DNA of 64,000 bases, from contig NW_026971615.1 in the NCBI RefSeq assembly GCF_963678635.1, positions 17,727 to 81,726 on the forward strand, in the 5' to 3' direction. Source of the DNA: Symsagittifera roscoffensis (Eukaryota; Xenacoelomorpha; Acoela; Convolutidae). The position numbers and the translations under genes are program-made. Numbering within the stretch: the first letter of the stretch is position 1; each line of letters opens with the position of its first letter. Below, piece by piece: positions 10,480 to 20,944 of this stretch. The notes below the pieces were generated by a model that saw only the letters and a program-made list of their open reading frames with translations, did not search any database and was not told the DNA's origin.

Positions 10480-11870
10480 CTCTCATTTCGTTTAGAACCC
10501 AATCGGCTCTCTAAATTTTTTTTTTATCGGTAATTTAATATCAAGACGGCCTATGCAGTTAAACAAAACTCGAATTCTAGTAGCCAACAGTTTTTTGTTT
10601 CGCTTTGATCTTAGATGTCTCATTTCAAGGTTTTTTATTAGGTTCTGATATAAGATCACTTAAAACAACTCGGAAAGCAATTTTAAAACATACGGCGGTG
10701 TTCTTTTCATTCTGAAAGACTTTGATAAAAAAATCGGGCATACGTAGCTCTGTAAAAAATTGATTTTTGGAGATTTTTTTCAGTGGAAGCTTTTTGTTAA
10801 GTATTTTATTCTGCGAACCTTAACGTTTTTTTATTTTTGCGTTTGACCAGCTGTGCCTTTCAGTTTTTCATCTAATGTTTGTGACCCTATTGGATGACAG
10901 ACTGAAATTATGACTTATAAACTTTCATCAAGGTACCAAGCTTACAAAACATTTTGAAATTATTCATGCTTGCTGTTAAAACTTTCAGTATTTTTTGAAG
11001 CTTTGTAAATGTGCTTTGAAAATAATAATTTGTCCTAAAGGATCACCGGAGTACTCAAATTTTAGGTTTCTCCATTTTTCTGCTGATTGAATGTTATTTT
11101 CGTCGACGCATTTTTGGTTGAAAACTGTATGCAAATTGTTTTATCATCATTTATAGTCAGTTTTATTTTCGGTTTAAAAATCAAAACTTTTAACAGAATT
11201 ACAAAAATAATTAAAAAATCATCACTGCCATAAATTTAGTACCATCCACGAAAACTGTTTTTTCCTGAGTTTCACAAACATTAGGAAGGTCGTTTTCATT
11301 TGAATAGTGGTCTCAGAACAGAGCCCTGGGTCACTCCGATTTCGAATGTCCTCTTTGTTGCAGAATTTTGTGGCTAACATTAACAGATTGTTTTTTAATG
11401 TTTTAAATTGATCTCAATATTTCAAAGGTAGGCCATCACAAACCAAGCCGATAACGTTCGATGAGTATGATTTCATTATCTACAGTATCGAAAGCTTATG
11501 ATACGTAAATAACTGAGCGGTATTTATAAACCCCTTATAAACATTTTGTAAACCCCTAATAAACATTTTCAATTACTGCAACTATAGTTTCGACAGTGCA
11601 GTGTTCGTTTTGTCCTCAAAACTATACTCCTTTACGAAAAAAAGGTCTCCAGGATTTTTCAGTCCAAGAGTTAGTATTTTTTTCAACAAATTTGTCTGAT
11701 ACTGGGAGAAAAACAGATCTAGAAGTGTTTGTTTCTTTCTTAGAACCATTTTTGATAGACGAACTACAGTGATAATATTGAACACAACCGGAAAAAGTGA
11801 CAGCAAAACATCGGGTAAGCAGGGTGGTCAAACCAGAAAATATTGGGTTCAAGTTTTTTGTGAACAAAAG
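10480..11870 (-). pseudogene. Non-LTR retrotransposon reverse transcriptase remnant, unit 1
   Basis: Minus-strand frames broken by stops and shifts contain recognisable non-LTR RT motifs in order. These are a fragment ending VKEYSFEDKTNTALSKL (ORF 11806-11582), VIYVS-stop-AFDTVDNEIILIERYRLGL (11439-11510), TQGSVLRPL (about 11305-11338), and ENDLPN followed by FVDGT (about 11225-11300), where active RTs have F/Y-A-D-D. Below 11200 the match is weak, though a Lys/Arg-rich tail (EMRHLRSKRNKK region near 10600) could be the C-terminal end. It is long dead and was duplicated with the 5.2-kb unit. Confidence 0.65.
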
Positions 11871-12039
11871 TTCTAAGAGAATGAAGGTCTTCTGAAGTAA
11901 ATATTTTTACTGCTAAAAAAGTTTCCGCAAAAAAACTATTTGCATAGTTTAGTTTTGACTAACTTGTCTCCATTTGGCTAATTTGTCTTCAACAATTACA
12001 AAAAAAATCTTGTTTTTTAACAACAGTTGTTCCGTCGGT

Positions 12040-12150
12040 ATTTTTTTTTCTTTGATATCTTTTACTAAATTTCTGAATTTTACTAAGTTAGTTTTACTAG
12101 TTTTTCTTTCTTTGATATCTTTTACTAAATTTCTAAATTTTACTAACTTC
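12040..12150. repeat. Direct duplication of about 58 bp
   Basis: The stretch TTTCTTTGATATCTTTTACT and following bases occurs twice in tandem, separated by AGTTAGTTTTACTAG. The same is seen in unit 2 near 17255-17362. Confidence 0.75.
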
Positions 12151-12315
12151 TGAAAGTAAGTTTTTAGAAAAATCTTGTTATGACTTATTAACAGAAGGAA
12201 ATTTTGTTCTGAAACATTTTGTTGCGGTTTTTAATTGAAAAACTTATAACTGAATTACTTGTCCAAAGTTTCATTGAATGTTTCATAAGCTCTATTTTCT
12301 TCGGGAAAATGTTTT

Positions 12316-13627
12316 CATTACGAGGCCAAACGGAGCACTGGACAGGCGCAAAATTTTGTGTCTGTATGTTCTTGGATTCCAGAAACTAATCTTCAAACAT
12401 GTTCCAGAATGTAAGTGGATTCCACTTGCAAAACTTCCGTTGATTCCGCGAACATATGATTGTAACGTAGTTTTTGTCGGCACTTTTGTTGTGTCGCGGA
12501 TTCCGCAACAAGCGAAAATAGCTACTTGATTTGGATTCCGCAACATGTCAGCGGAATCCGCAAATTTATGCGGATTCCGCAATCTATAAGTGGATTCCGA
12601 ACTTTGTTCAATGCTGAACTTGCATATGAACAATTAAAAACTAGAGCTGGAATTCTCATCTCTAGCAATGCGTAATTTAAAAACAAGGACTTTACCATTG
12701 TCAGCGGAGTCCACGATCAAGTTTTAAAACAGTGGTTACATAAATCGGTGGATGTAATCTTTTAGTATTTTGGAAACACAATAACAAATACTTTCAATAT
12801 TTTGAGTAATTGAGTTGAGAGTCAATGGAAAACAAACACACAGCATATCGCCAAACTAGGTCAGTTGCGTCCATCTCAAATACTGATTTTGGAAGCACAA
12901 CGCCGAATAAATTCAGTAATTGTAGTTATTGGGTTGAGAGTGTGTGGAAACACAAAACACAGCATATCGCCAAATTAGGTCAGTATTTGGGATTCCATCG
13001 ATCCCAAATACTGGTCAGTATTTGGGATTGATGGAGCCCCAAAAATTCGAATAACATGGAAAAAACATAGAATAAATTCATTATTTGAAGTCGCTAGATT
13101 GAGAGTGATTAGAAACCCAACGCATAGCAAATCGCCGAATTAGTTCAGTATTTGGGATTTCATCGATCCCAATTACTGGTCAGTAATTGGGATTATATTA
13201 ACCCCAAAAACTGATCTAGTAAATTCCTGTTCTAGTGAAATCAAATCAAGTAATTAAAAGATATAATTTTAAACGCTACTACATATATACATATATGTAA
13301 ATGGAATCCGCAATCAAATTGCGGATTCTACTTACAATTTGCGGATTCCGCTTACATTCAATTTAACTATACACATGTATTATTGTTTGTATGTGGACAC
13401 CACAAACTGCTCTGGGTTCCGCAACTACGGTTGTGGATTCCGCAACTTCGTTTATTTTTGGAGCGATTTTGAGCGGAACAGTGTTTTAAGTATTTGTTTG
13501 GGGAATCCATAACAGCAAAGAAGATCAAAGAAAAATAGCAATGGTGTGGATTCCGCAAGAAGTCTGATTTTGGCCGGTTTTGGAATCCGCATACAATGCA
13601 CAGAATGCACAGTTTGCCCTCGTAATG
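12316..13627. mobile_element. CATTACGAGG-terminal non-coding element, 1312 bp, unit 1
   Basis: It begins CATTACGAGGCCAAAC and ends with the inverted CAGTTTGCCCTCGTAATG, giving imperfect terminal inverted repeats of about 16 bp. The interior carries many GGATTCCGCAA-type motifs in both orientations at 12370-12610 and 13300-13600, plus a tandem hairpin array between them. No coding frame looks real. Related copies are at 26149-26750 and 59637-59840. This is most like a non-autonomous DNA transposon; the superfamily is not determined and no target duplication is obvious. Confidence 0.75.
12800..13215. repeat. Three tandem units of about 130-150 bp with TTTGGGAT/ATCCCAAA hairpins
   Basis: Each unit reads roughly GAGAGT...CATATCGCCAAAT, TAGGTCAGTA. 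Units two and three contain CAGTATTTGGGAT paired with ATCCCAAATACTG (13-bp perfect arms in unit two, mismatched in unit three). It lies inside the CATTACGAGG element. Confidence 0.7.
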
Positions 13628-14304
13628 TTTCTGTTTTTATCCTGTTCCACCTTAAAGACATTATTGAGATCCGTTTTTCAGACAATTTCCCTAAAGAAGC
13701 ACAATTTTGTGAAACATGAGGTCCATATTCTACTGAATTTCCGGACTTGTTAATTTTGTTAATTGCCTCCACGTTACATTGTCAAACAAAGCACATGCAT
13801 TAAAATTTTTCGAAGAATAAAAAAATGGATTTTTTTCAGTGTTTCTTTTCTCGGGCTACTATGGCATCAGTTTTTAAGATGCATGCTTATACTTTCTTAG
13901 ATATGACAAAGCTGGTAAAAAAAATTGATCGCGCCAGCAACAAAATTCTCTAAAACTTGATAGAGAGCGTTGAATTTGATTTCTAATGAGATTATGTGAA
14001 ATAAAAAATGTTCACTAAATTTTTCAGTTGGATAATTTGTGTTTTCATAAGTTAGAATTATGACTAGTGAGTTATTTTTCAGAAGTTATAATTTTGCTGG
14101 AACCATGAGTGCTTTCTCTTCCTTCTTATAACTGAGATTGTATAAATAAAAGCCTGATTTGATATACAATCCAATTTATCTGTCCCTTGTTTCTCTGGTT
14201 TCTCTGTTACGAGTTTTATTTCGTCATAGTCTGTTAGATGCAGACTTCAATCATAATTTTAGTTTAATTTGTATTTTCAATTTAACAACAGAAATTTCAA
14301 TAAA

Positions 14305-14844
14305 ACAAGAGTGCTCGTATCAGGGCGAAGCACTGAATGCTCCGACTGCCTTTTAAGGTCTATGGAGCATTAATAACATGAAAAATTTCAATGTAATAGA
14401 AAAAAAATTTAAAAAAAAATATTTTGAAATTTTTTTATAATACGTAAAACCATCCCCCCACACGTCATATTAAGTACAAAGTGATAAATGATAGACTTTG
14501 CGCCTATTAACAAAAAACTTATGGCATAAAAGCATCCTTGAACCAATTTGGAACGATTTCTAAGACGGATTAAATCTCGTTACGCGTTAATAGCGCGAAA
14601 TATATCGCGCGTTAATTGTCCCAAATTGGCCAAAATGGCAATCTTTAAACCCCCATAACTTTACAAAAAATGAGAACAGGTGAAATATCTTTTCAAATTT
14701 GAGCTCAGGACAACAATACCTTTTGAATGATATAAAAAAATTCCGTCAAAAATGGCTAGTTAAAAAGTCGACATTTGTCTGAAGAAAAAAATAACCCACC
14801 CCGAGCACAAATATTCCGTTACTTTCGTATCGAAAGTCGGAATA
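14305..14844 (+). repeat. 0.5-kb hairpin repeat, copy A of unit 2
   Basis: Matches copy A of unit 1 almost base for base; one visible change is GAGAACAGGTG in place of GATTACAGGTG. Confidence 0.9.
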
Positions 14845-14853
14845 ACAAAATTC

Positions 14854-15382
14854 CTCGTATCAGGGCGAAGCCCTGAATGTTTCAATTGCCTTTTAAGGTT
14901 TTTTGAGCAGCAGTAATAACATTAAAAAAATTAAATGAAATAAAATAAAATTTTGTCTAAAATTTGAAATTTTTTTTATGAAAACCATCCCCCCACACGC
15001 CATATAACGTACAAACAGATAGATTTCGTTCCGTGTTACAAACTAATTATGGCACATAAGCTTCGTTCAACCAATTTTGAACGATTTATAAGACGGAATA
15101 AATCTCCTTCTTACGCGTTAATAGCGCGAATTATATCGCGCGTTAATTGTCCCAAATTGGTCAAAATGGCCAAAATGGCAATCTTTAAACCCTCATAACT
15201 TTACGAAAAACAATCACAGGTGAAATATCTTTTCAAATTTAAGCTCAGGACAACAAAGCTATGAATGATATCAAAAAGTTCCGTCAAAAATGGCTTTTAA
15301 AAAGTCGAAATTTGTCTGAAGAAAAAAAAAACCCACCCCGAGCACAAATATTCCGTTACTTTCGTATCGAAAGTCGGAACAA
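14854..15382 (+). repeat. 0.5-kb hairpin repeat, copy B of unit 2
   Basis: Matches copy B of unit 1, with small differences in homopolymer runs. Confidence 0.9.
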
Positions 15383-15691
15383 AAAAGCAGCAATTAGCAA
15401 CACAAAAAATGAAAATTTTTAGAAAAAAGTATTTTCAAGGCGAAATTGATTTTTCAAATTGAGATGAGTATCAGCTTCTCCTTTAATTTCAGCCTTGGAC
15501 TACATTGTTTTCTCATATCTATTGTTTATCTCTCATATTTGAATTTCCAGAAAAAACTGTCGACGTGTAAAATTAGTTGAAAAGGAATTATACTCTAATT
15601 TAAAACTCGAATAAAATGAAAAAAAAAATTACAAACTGACGTTTGCGAAAAAAAAAGAAAACATTTTACAAAAAAAATATGTTTATAGTTA

Positions 15692-17082
15692 TCTCTCATT
15701 TCGTTTAGAACCCAATCGGCTCTCTAAATTTTTTTTAATCGGTAATTTAATATCAAGACGGCCTATGCAGTTAAACAAAACTCGAATTCTAGTAGCCAAC
15801 AGTTTTTTGTTTCGCTTTGATCTTAGATGTCTCATTTCAAGGTTTTTTATTAGGTTCTGATATAAGATCACTTAAAACAACTCGGAAAGCAATTTTAAAA
15901 CATACGGCGGTGTTCTTTTCATTCTGAAAGACTTTGATAAAAAAATCGGGCATACGTAGCTCTGTAAAAAATTGATTTTTGGAGATTTTTTTCAGTGGAA
16001 GCTTTTTGTTAAGTATTTTATTCTGCGAACCTTAACGTTTTTTTATTTTTGCGTTTGACCAGCTGTGCCTTTCAGTTTTTCATCTAATGTTTGTGACCCT
16101 ATTGGATGACAGACTGAAATTATGACTTATAAACTTTCATCAAGGTACCAAGCTTACAAAACATTTTGAAATTATTCATGCTTGCTGTTAAAACTTTCAG
16201 TATTTTTTGAAGCTTTGTAAATGTGCTTTGAAAATAATAATTTGTCCTAAAGGATCACCGGAGTACTCAAATTTTAGGTTTCTCCATTTTTCTGCTGATT
16301 GAATGTTATTTTCGTCGACGCATTTTTGGTTGAAAACTGTATGCAAATTGTTTTATCATCATTTATAGTCAGTTTTATTTTCGGTTTAAAAATCAAAACT
16401 TTTAACAGAATTACAAAAATAATTAAAAAATCATCACTGCCATAAATTTAGTACCATCCACGAAAACTGTTTTTTCCTGAGTTTCACAAACATTAGGAAG
16501 GTCGTTTTCATTTGAATAGTGGTCTCAGAACAGAGCCCTGGGTCACTCCGATTTCGAATGTCCTCTTTGTTGCAGAATTTTGTGGCTAACATTAACAGAT
16601 TGTTTTTTAATGTTTTAAATTGATCTCAATATTTCAAAGGTAGGCCATCACAAACCAAGCCGATAACGTTCGATGAGTATGATTTCATTATCTACAGTAT
16701 CGAAAGCTTATGATACGTAAATAACTGAGCGGTATTTATAAACCCCTTATAAACATTTTGTAAACCCCTTATAAACATTTTCAATTACTGCAACTATAGT
16801 TTCGACAGTGCAGTGTTAGTTTTGTCCTCAAAACTATACTCTTTTACGAAAAAAAGGTCTCCAGGATTTTTCAGTCCAAGATTTAGTATTTTTTTCAACA
16901 AATTTGTCTGATACTGGGAGAAAAACAGATCTAGAAGTGTTTGTTTCTTTCTTAGAACCATTTTTGATAGACGAACTACAGTGATAATATTGAACACAAC
17001 CGGAAAAAGTGACAGCAAAACATCGGGTAAGCAGGGTGGTCAAACCAGAAAATATTGGGTTCAGGTTTTTTGTGAACAAAAG
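15692..17082 (-). pseudogene. Non-LTR retrotransposon reverse transcriptase remnant, unit 2
   Basis: Duplicate of the remnant in unit 1 with the same stops and shifts, so inactivation preceded the duplication. Near 15690-15870 a 60-codon minus-strand frame survives because one indel differs from unit 1. Confidence 0.65.
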
Positions 17083-17527
17083 TTCTAAGAGAATGAAGGT
17101 CTTCTGAAGTAAATATTTTTACTGCTAAAAAAGTTTCCGCAAAAAAACTATTTGCATAGTTTAGTTTTGACTAACTTGTCTCCATTTGGCTAATTTGTCT
17201 TCAACAATTACAAAAAAAATCTTGTTTTTTAACAACAGTTGTTCCGTCGGTATTTTTTTTTCTTTGATATCTTTTACTAAATTTCTGAATTTTACTAAGT
17301 TAGTTTTACTAGTTTTTCTTTCTTTGATATCTTTTACTAAATTTCTAAATTTTACTAACTTCTGAAAGTAAGTTTTTAGAAAAATCTTGTTATGACTTAT
17401 TAACAGAAGGAAATTTTGTTCTGAAACATTTTGTTGCGGTTTTTAATTGAAAAACTTATAACTGAATTACTTGTCCAAAGTTTCATTGAATGTTTCATAA
17501 ACTCTATTTTCTTCGGGAAAATGTTTT

Positions 17528-18839
17528 CATTACGAGGCCAAACGGAGCACTGGACAGGCGCAAAATTTTGTGTCTGTATGTTCTTGGATTCCAGAAACTA
17601 ATCTTCAAACATGTTCCAGAATGTAAGTGGATTCCACTTGCAAAACTTCCGTTGATTCCGCGAACATATGATTGTAACGTAGTTTTTGTCGGCACTTTTG
17701 TTGTGTCGCGGATTCCGCAACAAGCGAAAATAGCTACTTGATTTGGATTCCGCAACATGTCAGCGGAATCCGCAAATTTATGCGGATTCCGCAATCTATA
17801 AGTGGATTCCGAACTTTGTTCAATGCTGAACTTGCATATGAACAATTAAAAACTAGAGCTGGAATTCTCATCTCTAGCAATGCGTAATTTAAAAACAAGG
17901 ACTTTACCATTGTCAGCGGAGTCCACGATCAAGTTTTAAAACAGTGGTTACATAAATCGGTGGATGTAATCTTTTAGTATTTTGGAAACACAATAACAAA
18001 TACTTTCAATATTTTGAGTAATTGAGTTGAGAGTCTATGGAAACCAAACACACAGCATATCGCCAAACTAGGTCAGTTGCGTCCATCTCAAATACTGATT
18101 TTGGAAGCACAACGCCGAATAAATTCAGTAATTGTAGTTATTGGGTTGAGAGTGTGTGGAAACACAAAACACAGCATATCGCCAAATTAGGTCAGTATTT
18201 GGGATTCCATCGATCCCAAATACTGGTCAGTATTTGGGATTGATGGAGCCCCAAAAATTCGAATAACATGGAAAAAATATGGAATAAATTCATTATTTGA
18301 AGTCGCTAGATTGAGAGTGATTAGAAACCCAACGCATAGCAAATCGCCGAATTAGTTCAGTATTTGGGATTTCATCGATCCCAATTACTGGTCAGTAATT
18401 GGGATTATATTAACCCCAAAAACTGATCTAGTAAATTCCTGTTCTAGTGAAATCAAATCAAGTAATTAAAAGATATAATTTTAAACGCTACTACATATAT
18501 ACATATATGTAAATGGAATCCGCAATCAAATTGCGGATTCTACTTACAATTTGCGGATTCCGCTTACATTCAATTTAACTATACACATGTATTATTGTTT
18601 GTATGTGGACACCACAAACTGCTCTGGGTTCCGCAACTACGGTTGTGGATTCCGCAACTTCGTTTATTTTTGGAGCGATTTTGAGCGGAACAGTGTTTTA
18701 AGTATTTGTTTGGGGAATCCATAACAGCAAAGAAGATCAAAGAAAAATAGCAATGGTGTGGATTCCGCAAGAAGTCTGATTTTGGCCGGTTTTGGAATCC
18801 GCATACAATGCACAGAATGCACAGTTTGCCCTCGTAATG
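17528..18839. mobile_element. CATTACGAGG-terminal non-coding element, 1312 bp, unit 2
   Basis: Same length and termini as in unit 1, carried by the 5.2-kb duplication rather than by independent insertion. Confidence 0.75.
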
Positions 18840-19262
18840 TTTCTGTTTTTATCCTGTTCCACCTTAAAGACATTATTGAGATCCGTTTTTCAGACAATTT
18901 CCCTAAAGAAGCACAATTTTGTGAAACATGAGGTCCATATTCTACTGAATTTCCGGACTTGTTAATTTTGTTAATTGCCTCCACGTTACATTGTCAAACA
19001 AAGCACATGCATTAAAATTTTTCGAAGAATAAAAAAATGGATTTTTTTCAGTGTTTCTTTTCTCGGGCTACTATGGCATCAGTTTTTAAGATGCATGCTT
19101 ATACTTTCTTAGATATGACAAAGCTGGTAAAAAAAATTGATCGCGCCAGCAACAAAATTCTTTAAAACTTGATAGAGAGCGTTGAATTTGATTTCTAATG
19201 AGATTATGTGAAATAAAAAATGTTCACTAAATTTTTCAGTTGGATAATTTGTGTTTTCATAA

Positions 19263-20106
19263 GTTAGAATTATGACTAGTGAGTTATTTTTCAGAAGTTA
19301 TAATTTTGCTGGAACCATGAGTGCTTTCTCTTCCTTCTTATAACTGAGATTGTATAAATAAAAGCCTGATTTGATATACAATCCAATTTATCTGTCCCTT
19401 GTTTCTCTGGTTTCTCTGTTACGAGTTTTATTTGGTGATAGTCTGTTAGATGTAGACTTCAATCATAATTTTTAGTTTAATTTGTAGATTTGATGTAAAA
19501 ATCAACCAAAATTTATCGTTGCTGTGAAAATATTGTATGTTTTTTTTCTATACGAAATTTCAATAAAACAAGACTGCTCGTATCAGGGCGAAGCACTGAA
19601 TGTTCCGACTGCCTTTTAAGGTCTATGGAGCATTAATAACATGAAAAATTTTAATGTAATAAAAAAAAATAATCATAAAAAAATATTTTGAAAAATTTTT
19701 ATAATATGTAAAACCATCCCCCACACGTCATATTAAGTACAAAGTGATAGATGATAGACTTTGCGCCTATTAACAAATAACTTATGGCATAAAAGCATCC
19801 TTCAACCAATTTGGAACGATTTCTAAGACGGATTAAATCTCGTTGCGCGTTAATAGCGCGAAATATATCGCGCGTTAATTGTCCCAAATTGGCCAAAATG
19901 GCAATCTTTAAACCCCCATAACTTTAAGAAAAATGATCACAGGTGAAATATCTTTTCAAATTTAAGCTCAGATAAACAATATCTTTCGAATGATTAAAAA
20001 ACTCCCGTCAAAAAGGTCTAGTTAAAAAGTCGAAATTTGTCTGAAGAAAAAAAAACCCACCCCGAGCACAAATATTCAGTTACTTTTGTATCGAAAGTCG
20101 GAACAA
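19263..20106. repeat. 5.2-kb duplication, diverged partial unit 3
   Basis: About 180 bp match the unit start closely. After that the match loosens (different bases and an inserted stretch at 19485-19555) before the 0.5-kb repeat resumes at 19568. This unit is clearly older or from another source than the pair to its left. Confidence 0.8.
19568..20106 (+). repeat. 0.5-kb hairpin repeat, copy C
   Basis: Full copy starting ACAAGACTGCTCGTATCAGG and ending AAAGTCGGAACAA. It faces an inverted copy 91 bp downstream. Confidence 0.9.
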
Positions 20107-20197
20107 TTATGTATTTAACTTGAAAAGCTTGATTAAAAATGAAAAAAGTAATAAGCATCGGAATTGCCTGGCTGATGATGAACAGATGATCGATTTT

Positions 20198-20753
20198 TGT
20201 TCCGACTTTCGATACGAAAGTAACGGAATATTTGTGCTCGGGGTGGGTTTTTTTTTTCTTTAGACAAATTTCGACTTTTTAACAAGCCATTTTTGACGGA
20301 AATTTTTTAAATCATTCGAAAGCTATTGTTGACCTGAGATTAAATTTGAAAGGATGTTTCACCTGTGATCATTTTTCGTAAAGTTATGAGGGTTTAAAGA
20401 TTTGCCTTTTGGCCATTTTGACCAATTTGGGACAATTAACGCGCGATATCATTCGCGCTATTAACGCGTAAGCGGAGAATTAATCCGTCTTAGAAATCGT
20501 TCCAAATTGGTTGTAAGAAGCTTATTTGCCATAATTGATTTGTTACAAAGAGCGAAATCTGTTGTTTTGTACTTTCAATGGCGTGTGGGGGGATGATTTT
20601 CATAGAAAAAAATTCAAATTTTAGAAAAAATGTTTTTTTTCATTTTATTTTATTTCATTTAATTTCTCATGTTGTTTATGTTATTACTGCTCCATAAACG
20701 TTAAAAGGCAGTCGGAACTTTCAGGGCTTCGCCCTGATACGAGCACTCTTGTT
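20198..20753 (-). repeat. 0.5-kb hairpin repeat, copy D, inverted
   Basis: Reads on the plus strand from TTGTTCCGACTTTCGATACG to the reversed hairpin and GAGCACTCTTGTT. With copy C it forms a long inverted repeat with arms of about 540-555 bp and a loop of about 91 bp. Confidence 0.9.
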
Positions 20754-20944
20754 CTATTTAGTAATTCAACACAAATAATTCGGCAGCAAAAACACTGAAT
20801 ATTTTACTGCGTTCTCAGCAGTTAGGTGAAAAACATTTGCATCCGCAGCAGAGCATTTTTTTTGCTGAAGCTTTTTTTGTAAATTTGGAGACAAATTGAC
20901 ATATAGACGTTACATTTTATCTTCGTCTGAGGCAGTCTAATTCT

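Larger units (their letters stand above)
8836..14050. repeat. 5.2-kb tandem duplication, unit 1
   Basis: The unit starts at GTTAGAATTATGACTAGTG, which recurs at 14051 and 19263. It holds two 0.5-kb hairpin repeats, a decayed non-LTR reverse transcriptase (minus strand) and a 1312-bp CATTACGAGG element. By eye it differs from unit 2 at only scattered bases and A-run lengths (for example 9302 G against T in unit 2), well under a few percent. Confidence 0.95.
14051..19262. repeat. 5.2-kb tandem duplication, unit 2
   Basis: Same content and order as unit 1, with a constant offset of 5212-5216 bases across matching features. A third, more diverged start of the unit follows at 19263. Confidence 0.95.

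Noticed and set aside
12278-12633. Frames of 83 and 113 codons on both strands, repeated at 17490-17845
   Set aside because: They overlap each other inside the CATTACGAGG element and its GGATTCC repeats; similarity between the two loci comes from the 5.2-kb duplication.
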